Source: Rubricoccus sp963708165 (GTDB lineage Bacteria > Bacteroidota > Rhodothermia > Rhodothermales > Rubricoccaceae). From it: 64,000 nt of DNA. Under the pieces are notes generated by a model. That model was given only the letters and a program-made list of their open reading frames with translations, was not told the DNA's origin and searched no databases. This document shows, one piece after another, positions 18,428-27,500 of this stretch; within the stretch, counting starts at the first letter, position 1, and every line of letters begins with the position of its first letter. Position numbers and translations under genes: made by a program. The stretch is from positions 2,790,001 to 2,854,000 of the forward strand of contig OY970187.1 of the NCBI GenBank assembly GCA_963708165.1, given 5' to 3'.

Positions 18428-18985
18428 ATGACCGGATCATTCCTCGGCCTCGCGCCCACACTCGGCCGCGAGGTCTTCATCGCAGACTCCGCCGCCGTCA
18501 TCGGGGATGTCACGCTGGGCGACGGTGCGAGCATCTGGTACGGCGCCTCGCTGCGCGGCGATGTGCACTGGATTGAGGTTGGCGCCGGGAGCAACGTGCA
18601 GGACAACGCGACGGTCCACGTGTCGCGCGGCACGCATCCGTGCCGGATTGCCTCTGGCGTGACGATCGGGCACAACGCGGTCGTGCACGGCTGCACAATC
18701 GAGGACGACGTGCTGATCGGGATGGGTGCGGTCGTGCTGGATGGCGCGGTGATCGGTGCGGGCTCCATCGTGGGAGCAGGCGCTGTGGTCACAAAGGACA
18801 CGATTGTGCCGCCGGGCTCGCTCGTGCTCGGGACTCCTGCACGCGTGATCAAGCCTCTGGCGCCAGAGGCCCTCGCGGGCAACCGCGCGAACGCCCAGCA
18901 CTACGTCCGCATGAGCCGGATGTATCTGGGCCTGGACACGCCAGAGGTCAACCCGTTTTACTCAGACACGCGGCCCGAGCGGTAG
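18428..18985 (+). CDS. Gamma-class carbonic anhydrase / acetyltransferase-like hexapeptide protein
   Basis: A 185-residue left-handed beta-helix protein of the YrdA / gamma-carbonic-anhydrase family. It has repeated hexapeptides (VIGDVTLGDGASIWYGASLRGD, IEVGAGSNVQDNATVHVS, VTIGHNAVVHGCTIEDDVLIG) and the three metal-ligand histidines expected in TVHVS, GHNAVVHG. The ATG at 18428 opens MTGSFLGLAPTLG, the usual length. The 3-prime end overlaps the convergent SnoaL-like gene by 28 bases. One palindrome at 18853-18870 encodes PLAPEA inside the protein. Enzyme activity versus a scaffold role cannot be decided from sequence. Confidence 0.85.
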   Translation: MTGSFLGLAPTLGREVFIADSAAVIGDVTLGDGASIWYGASLRGDVHWIEVGAGSNVQDNATVHVSRGTHPCRIASGVTIGHNAVVHGCTIEDDVLIGMGAVVLDGAVIGAGSIVGAGAVVTKDTIVPPGSLVLGTPARVIKPLAPEALAGNRANAQHYVRMSRMYLGLDTPEVNPFYSDTRPER

Positions 18986-19467
18986 TCCGCCGCCCGCAAC
19001 TGGCCGCTAGCGTCGCGCACGTGTGTTTCCGCGCCCGGCACGATGTCGGTGTTGTGCGCCGAGACCACGCTCCAACCGAAGCCTCTGGCGAGAGACGCGT
19101 CTTCTGGGCCAGAGGGTAGGACCTCGCGCACGACGAAGGAGAACACGGTCGAGCGCGCGCCGGGCGCCTCCACGTCTCCGATGCCGGTCTGCCCGGTGAG
19201 ACGCATCCTCGCGTGGACGAGAGCCACACCCGGCGCCAGAGGCTTGACCGTCGTGCGGGTCACGCGCAGGCTAGAGTCGGGGAAGAGGACTTCCAGTCCG
19301 TAGGCGTGAGCACGGCGGATCGCCTCGCGGTCGTGCCACCACAACCCGACGACGTTGACGAACTCGGCGTCGGCGTCGAAGAGGTCCGCGAGGGCATCGG
19401 CGTCGCGCGCGTTCCAGGCCGCGGCGAAGGCGTGGGGGAGGGCCTCTGGCGTCTCGGGAAGGGGCAT
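18958..19467 (-). CDS. SnoaL-like / SgcJ-EcaC family protein
   Basis: A 169-residue NTF2-like fold protein. The pattern AFAAAWNARDADALADLFDADAEFVNVVGLWWHDREAIRRAH is characteristic of the SgcJ/EcaC (DUF4440-like) group, whose members bind or act on small molecules in a cone-shaped pocket. No dedicated catalytic set can be named. It starts at 19467 and is divergent from the metY leader, so its promoter lies in the same gap. The 3-prime end overlaps the carbonic anhydrase gene tail-to-tail. Confidence 0.75.
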   Translation of the reverse strand: MPLPETPEALPHAFAAAWNARDADALADLFDADAEFVNVVGLWWHDREAIRRAHAYGLEVLFPDSSLRVTRTTVKPLAPGVALVHARMRLTGQTGIGDVEAPGARSTVFSFVVREVLPSGPEDASLARGFGWSVVSAHNTDIVPGAETHVRDASGQLRAADYRSGRVSE

Positions 19468-19652
19468 GGGGCGGCTACGCGCGGCCTCGCGAGGGGTTCA
19501 AAGGTGCGCCTCTGGCGCCAGAGGCTTGATTAAGGTGTCTTCGCGATCTCTGCACAGATCGCTCCCGCCAGAGGCGACGTAGGTTGGGCGTGTACTTCAA
19601 GCGCCCCCGCGTGACCCTCTCCGCCTCCGTCCTCTGCTCTCACGCCGCCAGC

Positions 19653-19724
19653 ATGTGCATGGCGATGATGATGTGTGGCATGGCTCGGCCAGGCCCGGAG
19701 GCGGTACGCACCGCGCGACCCTAG
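19653..19724 (+). CDS. Met/Cys-rich leader peptide of metY
   Basis: A 23-codon frame beginning MCMAMMMCGM, with six Met codons (including the start) and two Cys codons in the first ten, ending at TAG 19722-19724. It lies 29 bases before a strong terminator and about 100 bases before metY, whose product makes homocysteine on the way to methionine. This is the layout of ribosome-mediated transcription attenuation, as in trp or his leaders, with stalling at Met (and Cys) codons as the sensor (inference). A small hairpin CCTAG/CTAGG (19720-19734) overlaps the leader stop. No Shine-Dalgarno sequence is visible, as is common in Bacteroidota. Confidence 0.7.
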   Translation: MCMAMMMCGMARPGPEAVRTARP

Positions 19725-19750
19725 ACGCTCTAGGACTTCGCGATTCTGCA

Positions 19751-19786
19751 CCCCTCTTGGCCACCGGCCGGGAGGGGCGTTTTTTT
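19751..19786 (+). terminator. Intrinsic terminator in the metY leader (attenuator)
   Basis: CCCCTCTTGGCC, loop ACC, GGCCGGGAGGGG, then CG and seven Ts at 19780-19786: a 12-bp stem with two G-U pairs. It is the strongest intrinsic terminator I saw in the window. It lies between the Met-rich leader frame and the metY start, so it would end transcription before metY unless prevented. A specific antiterminator pairing was not resolved by eye. Confidence 0.85.
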
Positions 19787-19825
19787 GCGCCCGGCCCGGT
19801 GAGCCGAGAGACAGCCCACACCCTT

Positions 19826-21140
19826 GTGAGCACGCCTCTCCACTTCGACACGCTCCAACTCCACGCCGGACAGGTCCCCGACCCGACGACCAAGTCGCGG
19901 GCCGTGCCCATCTACCAGACCTCGTCGTACGTCTTCGACGACGCCGACCACGCCGCGCGGCTTTTCGGCCTGGAGGAGTTCGGCAACATCTACACCCGCC
20001 TTCAGAACCCGACCACGGACGTGTTCGAGAAGCGCATCGCCGCGCTCGAAGGCGGCGCCGCGGCGCTCGCGGTCGCCAGCGGCCAGGCGGCGCATCTGGT
20101 CACGTTCGCCACGCTCGCGCAGGCTGGGGACAACATCGTGGCCAGCAGCAAGCTCTACGGTGGGAGCACCAACCTGCTGAACGTCGCGCTGCGCCGGTTG
20201 GGCATTGAGGCGCGCTTCGTGCCTGAGGAGTCGCCAGAGGCCTTCGCCGCGCTCGCGGACGACCGCACGCGGGCCTTCTTTACCGAGACGCTGGGCAACC
20301 CGGACCTCGGCATCCCGGACTTCGAGCCTCTGGCGGAGGCGGCGCACGCGGCGGGCGTGCCGCTGGTGGTGGACAACACGTTCGGGCAGGGCGGCTGGGT
20401 GGTGCGACCCATTGAGCACGGCGCCGACATCGTGACGCACAGCGCGACGAAGTGGATCGGCGGGCACGGCACGTCGCTCGGCGGCGTGATCGTAGACGCG
20501 GGGCGCTTCGACTGGCGCGGCGGCAACTTCCCGCTGTTCACCGAGCCCAGCGACGGCTACCACGGACTGGTGTTCACCGACGTGTTCAATCCGGAGAGCG
20601 AACTGGGCAACCTCGCGTTCATCATCCGCGCGAGGGTGGAAGCGCTGCGCGACTTCGGGCCGGCACTCTCGCCGTTCAACGCGTTTCAACTCTTGCAGGG
20701 CGTCGAGACGCTCTCGCTCCGCGCCGAGCGGCACGCGCAGAATGCCAACGCGCTCGCGGCGTGGCTGGAGCGAGCACGACGCGGTCAAGCGGGTCTGGCA
20801 CCCCAGCCTGGACTCGCACCCGAGCCACCAAACCGCGAAGAAATACTTCCGCGAGGACGCCTTTGGCAGCGTGCTCAGCTTCGAACTCCACGGCGGCATC
20901 GAGTCCGGCCGCGCGTTCATCGAAGGCGTCGAACTCGCCAGCCACCTCGCGAACGTGGGCGACGCGAAGACGCTCGTGATCCACCCCGCGAGCACGACGC
21001 ACCAACAGCTTTCGGAAGCCTCGCGCCGAGCCTCTGGCGTCACGCCGGGGCTCGTCCGCGTCTCCGTCGGCACGGAACACCTGGGCGATATCGTGGCGGA
21101 CTTCGAGCAGGCGCTGCTCGGGACGCTCGAAGCGGTCTAG
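19826..21140 (+). CDS. metY: O-acetylhomoserine sulfhydrylase / Cys-Met metabolism PLP enzyme (one frameshift)
   Basis: Makes homocysteine from O-acetylhomoserine and sulfide. It starts at GTG 19826 (VSTPLHFDTLQLHAG). The PLP domain shows YIYTRLQNPTTDVFEKRIAALEGG-like sequence (NIYTRLQNPT), VVDNTFGQGG, and the Schiff-base lysine in THSATKWIGGHG. After ALAAWLE the frame moves by one: deleting an extra C near 20772 continues as EHDAVKRVWHPSLDSHPSHQ to the stop at 21138-21140, and the 3n+1 length agrees. All segments of the family are present, about 437 residues. It is preceded by the attenuator and followed by metX and homoserine dehydrogenase on the same strand. Confidence 0.9.
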
Positions 21141-21450
21141 CCGCGCTCGCGCCAGAGGCCGGTGCGTGGGCCTCTGGCGCGGGCGGGTGCGGTGCTGCTT
21201 CGAACCGGGCTTGTCCTCGAACCGCTTTGGCAATGCCCACAGCCTCCGCACTCCACACGTGTCATCCTGAGCGAGCGAAGCGAGTCGAAGGATCTCTGCC
21301 GAGGACAGACTCTGACCTCTAGCCTCTGGCGCCAGACCCTATCGCACCAGAGATCCTTCGCTTCGCCCTCTGGCCTTCGCTCAGGATGACACGTCCGTGA
21401 GGCCGCAATCGCTCGTTTTCACCTTCCGCATCATCAGGTTCTGATCTCGC
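21141..21450. repeat. GTCATCCTGAG inverted repeat between metY and metX
   Basis: No gene is seen. Arms at 21259-21300 and 21345-21392 are the best-preserved copy of this repeat here. The large hairpin between metY and metX could separate the two genes into different transcripts or tune relative expression. Confidence 0.75.
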
Positions 21451-22720
21451 ATGACCCACACCTTCCACGCCGGAGACTTCACGACCGAGTCCGGCGCCAC
21501 CATCCCCGATGTCACCGTCGCCTACCGCACGTGGGGCTCGCCAGAGGCACAACCTGCCGGGGCCTCTGGCGGCAACGCCGTGTTCATCGGCCACGCGCTG
21601 ACGGGGCACCCGGACGTGATGGAGTGGTGGCCTGGGCTCGTCGGGCCAGGACGCGTGATCGACCCGGCGCGGCACTTCGTGATCTGCGCCAACGCGCTCG
21701 GCTCGTGCTACGGCACGACCGGACCGGGCACGCTCACGCCAGAGGCACAACCTGCCGGGGCGCAACCTGCCGGGGCGCAACCCGCCGGGGCCTCTGGCGC
21801 CCGCATGCAGCGGCTGGGCTCGCGCTTCCCGCGCATCACCATCCGCGATCAGGCCGGCTGCACGCGCGGCTGTTGGACCACCTCGGCATCGAGCGCGTCG
21901 CGCTCGCCGCGGGCGGCTCGATGGGCGGGATGCAGGCGCTCGAACTCGCGCTCGAAACGGGCCGCGTGGACCGGCTGCTGCTCATCGGCATGGGCGCCGA
22001 GCACGCGCCGTGGCAGATCGGCATCTCCGAGGCGCAGCGCCTCGCGATCCAGGCCGACAGCCTCTGGCGCGACGGTGATTACCCCGCCGACGCTCCGCCA
22101 GAGGCCGGTCTCGCGGCAGCACGCGCGATGGCGATGATGACGTACCGCAGCCCCGCGCTGTATGCCTCGCGCTTTGGACGCGCGATGCAGGGGAGAGGGA
22201 AGGGGCAAGAGGGAAGGGGGGGCTGCCAGAGCGGGCCTCTGGCGGGAATGTCCCTCGCCCTGTCCCTATCCCACCGGGAGAGGGGACCTCGGCTCTGGGG
22301 AGGCTCGAGCAGGCCTCTGGCGCCGAGGTCGAGCACACAGCCGCGCCAGAGGCCCACTTGCGAGACTCTTCGCCCATCTCTCTTCGCCAGGTCGAGAGCT
22401 ACCTCCGCTACCAGGGCGCCAAGCTCGCCGCGCGCTTCGACGCCGGGAGCTACGTCGCGCTCACGCACGCGATGGACGCGCACGACATCGCCCGCACGCC
22501 AGAGGCCATCGCGGCACTCACCGCCGATGCGCTCTGCGTCGGCATCTCGTCCGATTTGCTCTACCCGCCAGAGGCCTCTCGCGATCTGGCCGCCCGGCTC
22601 CCGCGCGGGCGCTACGCCGAACTCGACTCCGCCTTTGGGCACGACGCCTTCCTCATCGACTTCGAGGCGCTCGACGCCCTCATCCGTCCCTTTCTCCACG
22701 ACACCGGATTCCTGCCATGA
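21451..22720 (+). CDS. metX: Homoserine O-acetyltransferase (two frameshifts, repeat insertions)
   Basis: Acetylates homoserine for MetY. The alpha/beta-hydrolase start MTHTFHAGDFTTESGATI is followed by NAVFIGHALTG and ANALGSCYGTTGP. After FPRITIRDQ, one missing base near 21855 restores RLHARLLDHLGIERVALAAGGSMGGMQALE, containing the nucleophile Ser. A stretch of about 45 codons between RSPALYASRFGRAMQG and QVESYLRYQGAKL is foreign to the family and changes frame again. The C-terminal part has the catalytic Asp (ISSDLLYPP) and His (AFGHDAFLID). Two further in-frame repeat arrays sit in a surface loop (21738-21799) and near residue 32. It may be a working gene with sequencing errors, or damaged by repeat insertion. 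The stop overlaps the next start (ATGA). Confidence 0.82.
21738..21799 (+). repeat. Repeat array inserted between two half-words in metX
   Basis: CGCCAGAGGC, then ACAACCTGCCGGGG, GCGCAACCTGCCGGG, GCGCAACCCGCCGGG, then GCCTCTGGCG. The same filler in single copy lies between half-words at 21540-21572. The palindrome has been opened and a 15-base unit inserted and amplified; it encodes QPAGAQPAGAQPAG in a MetX loop. Confidence 0.8.
22190..22358 (+). repeat. Repeat-like insertion inside metX
   Basis: A purine-rich run (GGGGAGAGGGAAGGGGCAAG) is followed by CCCTGTCCCTATCCCACCGGGAGAGGGG-type sequence that can fold back on it, plus three dispersed words. It replaces the short linker expected between two conserved MetX segments and is read in a frame different from the C-terminal part. 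It resembles the CCCTCTCCC...GGGAGAGGG class of intergenic repeats. Confidence 0.65.
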
Positions 22721-23851
22721 CCACCGCCCCCCACCTTCACCCCGCCGCGCCCGTCGCGGGCTCGCCTCTGGCGCCCGCGCTGGACGTGTTCATCCTCGGC
22801 CTCGGCCACGTCGGCGGCGCCCTGCGCGAGCAGATCGCGGGCCTCTCGCGCTCGCCCCTCCGCGTTATCGGCGCCGCGACGACGCGCGGCCACGTGCTCC
22901 GAGAAGCGGGCGTGGCGCCAGAGGCGCTCGGCGTACTTCTGGCCGACTCCGCGCCGCCCGACCTCGCGCGCTTGGTACACGCGCTCATCGCCCACAGCCG
23001 GCCTCTGGCGGTGGTCGACGCGACCGGCGCGCTGGAGGTGAGCACGGTCTACGAGGACCTGCTCGAAGCAGGCGTCAGCGTCGTCACGCCGAGCAAGCGT
23101 GCGAGCGCGGGGCCACAGGCCCGTTTCTACCGCCTGCGCGATCTGGGCGACGGCCAGCGCGCCACGTTCGGCTACGAGACGACGGTCGGCGCCGGACTGC
23201 CGGTTATTCGCACGCTCCGCGACCTCGTCGCGACCGGCGACCGCGTACGCTCCATCCGCGCCGTGCTCTCGGGCACGCTCACGTTCCTCTTCTCCGAGGT
23301 CGAGCGCGGCGTGCCGTTCTCGCGCGCCGTCGCCGACGCCGTCGCCAGAGGCTACGCCGAGCCCGACCCGCGCGACGACCTCTCGGGCGAGGACGTGGTA
23401 CGCAAGTCGCTCATCCTCGCGCGGACCGCCCGGCTCCACGCCGAGCGCGCCGAAGTGCGCCTCACCGGACTGGCCTCTGGCGCCATCCGCGACGCGTCGC
23501 CAGAGGCACTACCCGCCGCTCTGGGCGCCGAGGACGACGCCTGGACCGCGCGCGACGCGCGACGCCGAGGCCAGAGGCGAGCGCTTGCGCTACGTCGCCA
23601 CCATCACCGCCGACGCGGGCCGCGCGCAGATCGACGTGCGGCCTCTGGCGGTGCCCGCCGCGTCGCCGTTCGGGCTCTTGGAGGGGACGGACAACCTCAT
23701 CGAGATCACGACGGACCGCTACGCGCGCTCGCCGCTGCGCATCATGGGACCGGGCGCCGGGCCAGACGTGACCGCATCGGGCGTGCTCGCGGAACTGCTG
23801 GAGATCGCCGCGGCGTCCCGCCAGAGGCCCGCGCTGCCTCTGGCGGCATGA
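22717..23851 (+). CDS. hom: Homoserine dehydrogenase (one frameshift)
   Basis: Reduces aspartate semialdehyde to homoserine. It starts at ATG 22717, overlapping the metX stop. The Rossmann part begins DVFILGLGHVGGALREQIAG; the conserved catalytic region GYETTVGAGLPVIRTLRDL and SGTLTFLFSEVERGVPFSRAV follows, and then YAEPDPRDDLSGEDVVRKSLILAR. Near 23560-23580 one extra base interrupts the frame, which resumes as RDAEARGERLRYVATITADAG to the end at 23851 (3n+1 length agrees). The end resembles the homoserine dehydrogenase half of ThrA; there is no aspartokinase or ACT domain, so the usual threonine feedback domain is missing. Context marks it as the methionine-dedicated copy. Confidence 0.88.
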
Positions 23852-23883
23852 GCCGCACCTCCCGCGCATCCTCACCCAGAGGT

Positions 23884-24549
23884 CTACGCTCGCGGCGCGG
23901 GCGGTGGAACGCCTCGCGTGGCGACCCACACGGCCGCCCGCTGCACCAACTGGTTGGACGTGGCGACTTGGATCTTCTTCTTGATGTTCTGCCGGTGGCT
24001 CTCCACCGTCTTCGGGCTGATGCACATCGTGTCGGCGATGGTCGCGGTGGACTTCCCGTACCCGATGTGCTCGAACACCTCAAACTCCCGGTCCGACAGG
24101 CTCTCGATGGAGGATGTATTCGCCGTTTTGAAATGGTCCCGGGCCAGGTGCTGGTGCATCTCCTTGCTCAGCGCGATTCCGCCGCCGAGCACCTGCCGTA
24201 TCGCGCCGATGATGTCCGCCGACGGCGCGTGCTTGCCTACGTACCCCTGCGCGCCCGCCCTCACAACCCGCTCAGCGTAGACCGACTCGTCGTGCGCGGA
24301 GAGCGTCAGAACGAGTAGAGCGGGATACAGGCTGCGAACCTGCTTGATGAGATCCAGGCCACTCACCCCGGGCAGTGAAAGGTCCACCACCAGAAGGTCG
24401 GGCAGAGTGCCTGCGTTCAGCGCCTGCAAAGCTTCGCCGGCTGTTGAGGCCTCTCCGCAGATCTGGAGGTCGGGCTCCCGCTGGAGCAGGAGCTTGAGGC
24501 CGTCCCGCATGATGGAGTGGTCGTCTACGATGTAGATGAGGGAGGGCAT
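23884..24549 (-). CDS. NarL/FixJ-type response regulator
   Basis: A 221-residue two-domain regulator. The receiver (1-120) has the acidic pair in YIVDDHS, the phosphoacceptor Asp in LLVVDLSLPGVSG, and Thr/Ser and Lys switch residues in LTLSAHDE and VGKHA. The LuxR-type HTH (about 145-205) reads LSDREFEVFEHIGYGKSTATIADTMCISPKTVESHRQNIKKK. It lies directly downstream of the CheB-CheR-PAS kinase on the same strand (32-bp gap), so it is the likely phosphotransfer target. It is convergent with homoserine dehydrogenase. Confidence 0.9.
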   Translation of the reverse strand: MPSLIYIVDDHSIMRDGLKLLLQREPDLQICGEASTAGEALQALNAGTLPDLLVVDLSLPGVSGLDLIKQVRSLYPALLVLTLSAHDESVYAERVVRAGAQGYVGKHAPSADIIGAIRQVLGGGIALSKEMHQHLARDHFKTANTSSIESLSDREFEVFEHIGYGKSTATIADTMCISPKTVESHRQNIKKKIQVATSNQLVQRAAVWVATRGVPPPAPRA

Positions 24550-24581
24550 AGTGGCAGGTCAGGGAGTAATAAGGGGGGTAT

Positions 24582-27500
24582 CTAGTTGTCGTCTGCCGGC
24601 AGCGCGAGGCGGAGCGTGCTGCGGGTGCCGCCACCCGGCTGAGACGCCACGTCCAGGGAGCCGCTGAGCAAGTCCACGCGCTCGCGCACGCTGTCCAGGC
24701 CGTACCCGTGCGACGCTTCGGAGGGATCGAAGCCGCGCCCATGGTCGATCACGTCGATGCGTACGTCGGTGTCCTCCTGTGCCACGACGATAGTGGCCTC
24801 CTTGATTCCCGCATGCTTGACGACGTTGAAGAGCAACTCGCGCACAAGCTGGACGAGAAGCGTAATCGTTTCGACCGAGGGGGAGGGATCGAGCGGGACC
24901 GCTTGAATGTTGACCTTCAGGCTGTGGAGGGTCTCCATCTGCCCGACCAGCCACGCGAGGCCTTCCTCCAGCCCGCCGCCCTCCAAAACCGGCGGCGCGA
25001 GGTCGACGGAAAGTGAGCGTGTAATGTCGATGGCGTCTTGGACCATGCCGCCGATCTCGGCCGCACGCATGCTGTCAGCCTCCGGGAGGTCGGAGGCGAG
25101 CATCTCGGCGCGGAGGCGGACGCCGTGCAGCACCTGCTGCACGTTGTCGTGGAGGATCTGCGCCACGCGGGCGCGCTCGCGCTGCTCGGCGAGTGTGAGC
25201 GCGAGGGCGAGTGTGCGGACTTGCGCTGTCCGCTTGAGCACGCGCTCCTCCAGCGTTTCGTTGAGCGCGCGCACCGAGGTCTCCGCTGCCCGCCGCGCCG
25301 TCACGTCCTCGAACACGGCCAGCGCCGCCGTCTCGCCAGAGGCCGACGTGACCGGCCCTGCACTGACGAGAATGTGGAGCCACGAGCCGTCACGCCGGGG
25401 AATCTTGTACTCCTCCTCGGACACGGCCTCGCCGCGGAGCGCCCGCGCGATGGGCCACTGGTCGAACAGGACCGGCCGGTCGTCCAGGCCGAAGATGGTG
25501 CTAGAGGAGAGGTCGGTGAAAGCCTCTGGCGAGGCGAGGATGGGCGTGTCCTGCAAGAGTCTGTATGCGCTCGGGTTGGCGTACTGCACGGCGACGCCCC
25601 TGTCCTTGCCCTCGTCCATGACGATGACGCCCGTCGGCAGCTTGTCCAGCGTGGCGGAATACAGCGCCTCGACGGACGCCAACTCGCGCTGACTTTCACC
25701 CAGTTCGGTCTCGGCCCGCCGGATCTCCGTCAGGTCCTGCACCGTCGTGCCCACGCCGATGACCTCGCCAGAGGCGTCGGCGACGGGGAAGTGGAGCACG
25801 AGCCAGTCGCGCACGTCCTCTGGCGAGCCGGGCGCGGCGACGCGGTACTCGACGGCGCCGCTGGGCTCGCCGCTCTCCAGCACGCCGAGCACGTGCGGGG
25901 CGTCCACGTCGGCGAGGTCGGGGAACAGCTCGGCGGTCGTCTTGCCGATGTGGGCCTCTGGCGTGATGCCGTTGACGGCCGCCAGCGTGTCGTTGATGCG
26001 GACGTAGCGCATCTCGCGGTCCTTGTACGCCAGCCCGATGGGCAGCGAGTCGTAGACGGCCGTGATCTCGGCGAGCTGCTGCGCGATCACGGCCTCGCGG
26101 CGCTCGACCTTTTTCTGCAGCTCGACGATAGACGAGATGTCTGTGTTGACACCGACCGCCCCGATGGGCTTGCCGTCGACGATGACCGGCGCCGCGGCGG
26201 CGCGGAGGTAGAGGTCGGTGTCGGTCGTGAGGTTGCGCGCGAGGATGTTCGCCGTGGCGATCTCGCCGTGGAGCGCGCGGAAAAACGGGTAGGCCTCTGG
26301 CGCCAGAGGCTGCTCGGTATCGGCGTCGCGGACGTTGAACTTCTGGCCCAGCTCTGCGGTTTGGCCCTGGAGCTCCTCCAGTGTTTCCACACCGACGAGC
26401 GCGAGCGCGAGGGAGTTGGCGTGACGCACGCCGTCGTCGTCGCCGATGTACACCCCGTCCGGGATGGCCTCGATGACGGCGTCCATTTCGGCGGCGTGGC
26501 GCGTGGCCTCGGCTGCGAGATCGCGCAGGCGCTCCTCGTCGCGCGTGCGGCGCAGCGAAGCCGCGAGCACGTTGGCGACGGCTTCCAGGAATTGCGCGTC
26601 GCGCTCGGAAAACGCGCGCGGCTCTCGGCTGTGCGTGCCCAGCACCCCCCACGGCTCGCCATCGTCTCCTGGAATGGCGACGCTGATGCCGCTGGCGAAG
26701 CCGTGGTCCGAGAGGAGCGACGGGGCCGTAAAGCGGCTCTCATGCTCAACGTTTTGCACGATGACGGGGCCTCCGTGCGCGAGTGTGTACCCGGCCTGGG
26801 AGTCACCGCCGTCCGGGACGGCCGCTTCACCCACGATCCCGTCGTCCCATCCGCACCCGGCCACGACGAGGAGGTCGTTGTTGTCTACGCGGTGCCGGAG
26901 CACCTTTGTGGCACCGGTTTCGAGCATCTCGCGCACGGCGGTACACGCCGCCTCCAGGATCTCGCCAGAGGCCTGGGCGCCTTCGAGCGCGAGCCGCCCG
27001 AGCTCGGCCACGGCCGCCTGCTGCTCGGCGCGCGTCGCGGCCTCGGTCTCGGCGCGGCGGCGGGCGGTGATGTCGAAAAACGACGCCACCACGCCGTCGA
27101 TCTTGTCGTCCTCGGTCCGGTACGGCACGATGCGGAGGAGGTAATCGCTTCCACCGGCTTCGATCTCTCGCTCGACCGGTACGAGCGTCTCGATCACGTG
27201 CTCCACTTCACCTGCGAGGTCCGTGCCTTCGAGCGTGTGCGCGATGTGGTCCAGCGGCCGCCCGATGTCTGTGGGCAGGAGGTGGAAGATGTCTGTCGCT
27301 TTGGGCGTGAACCGTTTGACGCGCAGCTCGCGGTCCAAAAACAGCGTGCCGATGCCCGTCGACTGCATGAGGTTGACCAGGTCGCCGTAGGCCCGGTTGA
27401 GCTCGCCGACCTTGGTGCGGAGCTCCTGGTTGAGCGTGATGAGCTCCTCGTTCATACTCTGCAGCTCTTCCTTCGAGGTCTCCAACTCCTCGGTCGTGGA

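Noticed and set aside
19653..19786. SAM riboswitch before metY
   Set aside because: I could not find the conserved SAM-I, SAM-II or SAM/SAH core elements; the Met-rich frame and terminator explain the leader better.
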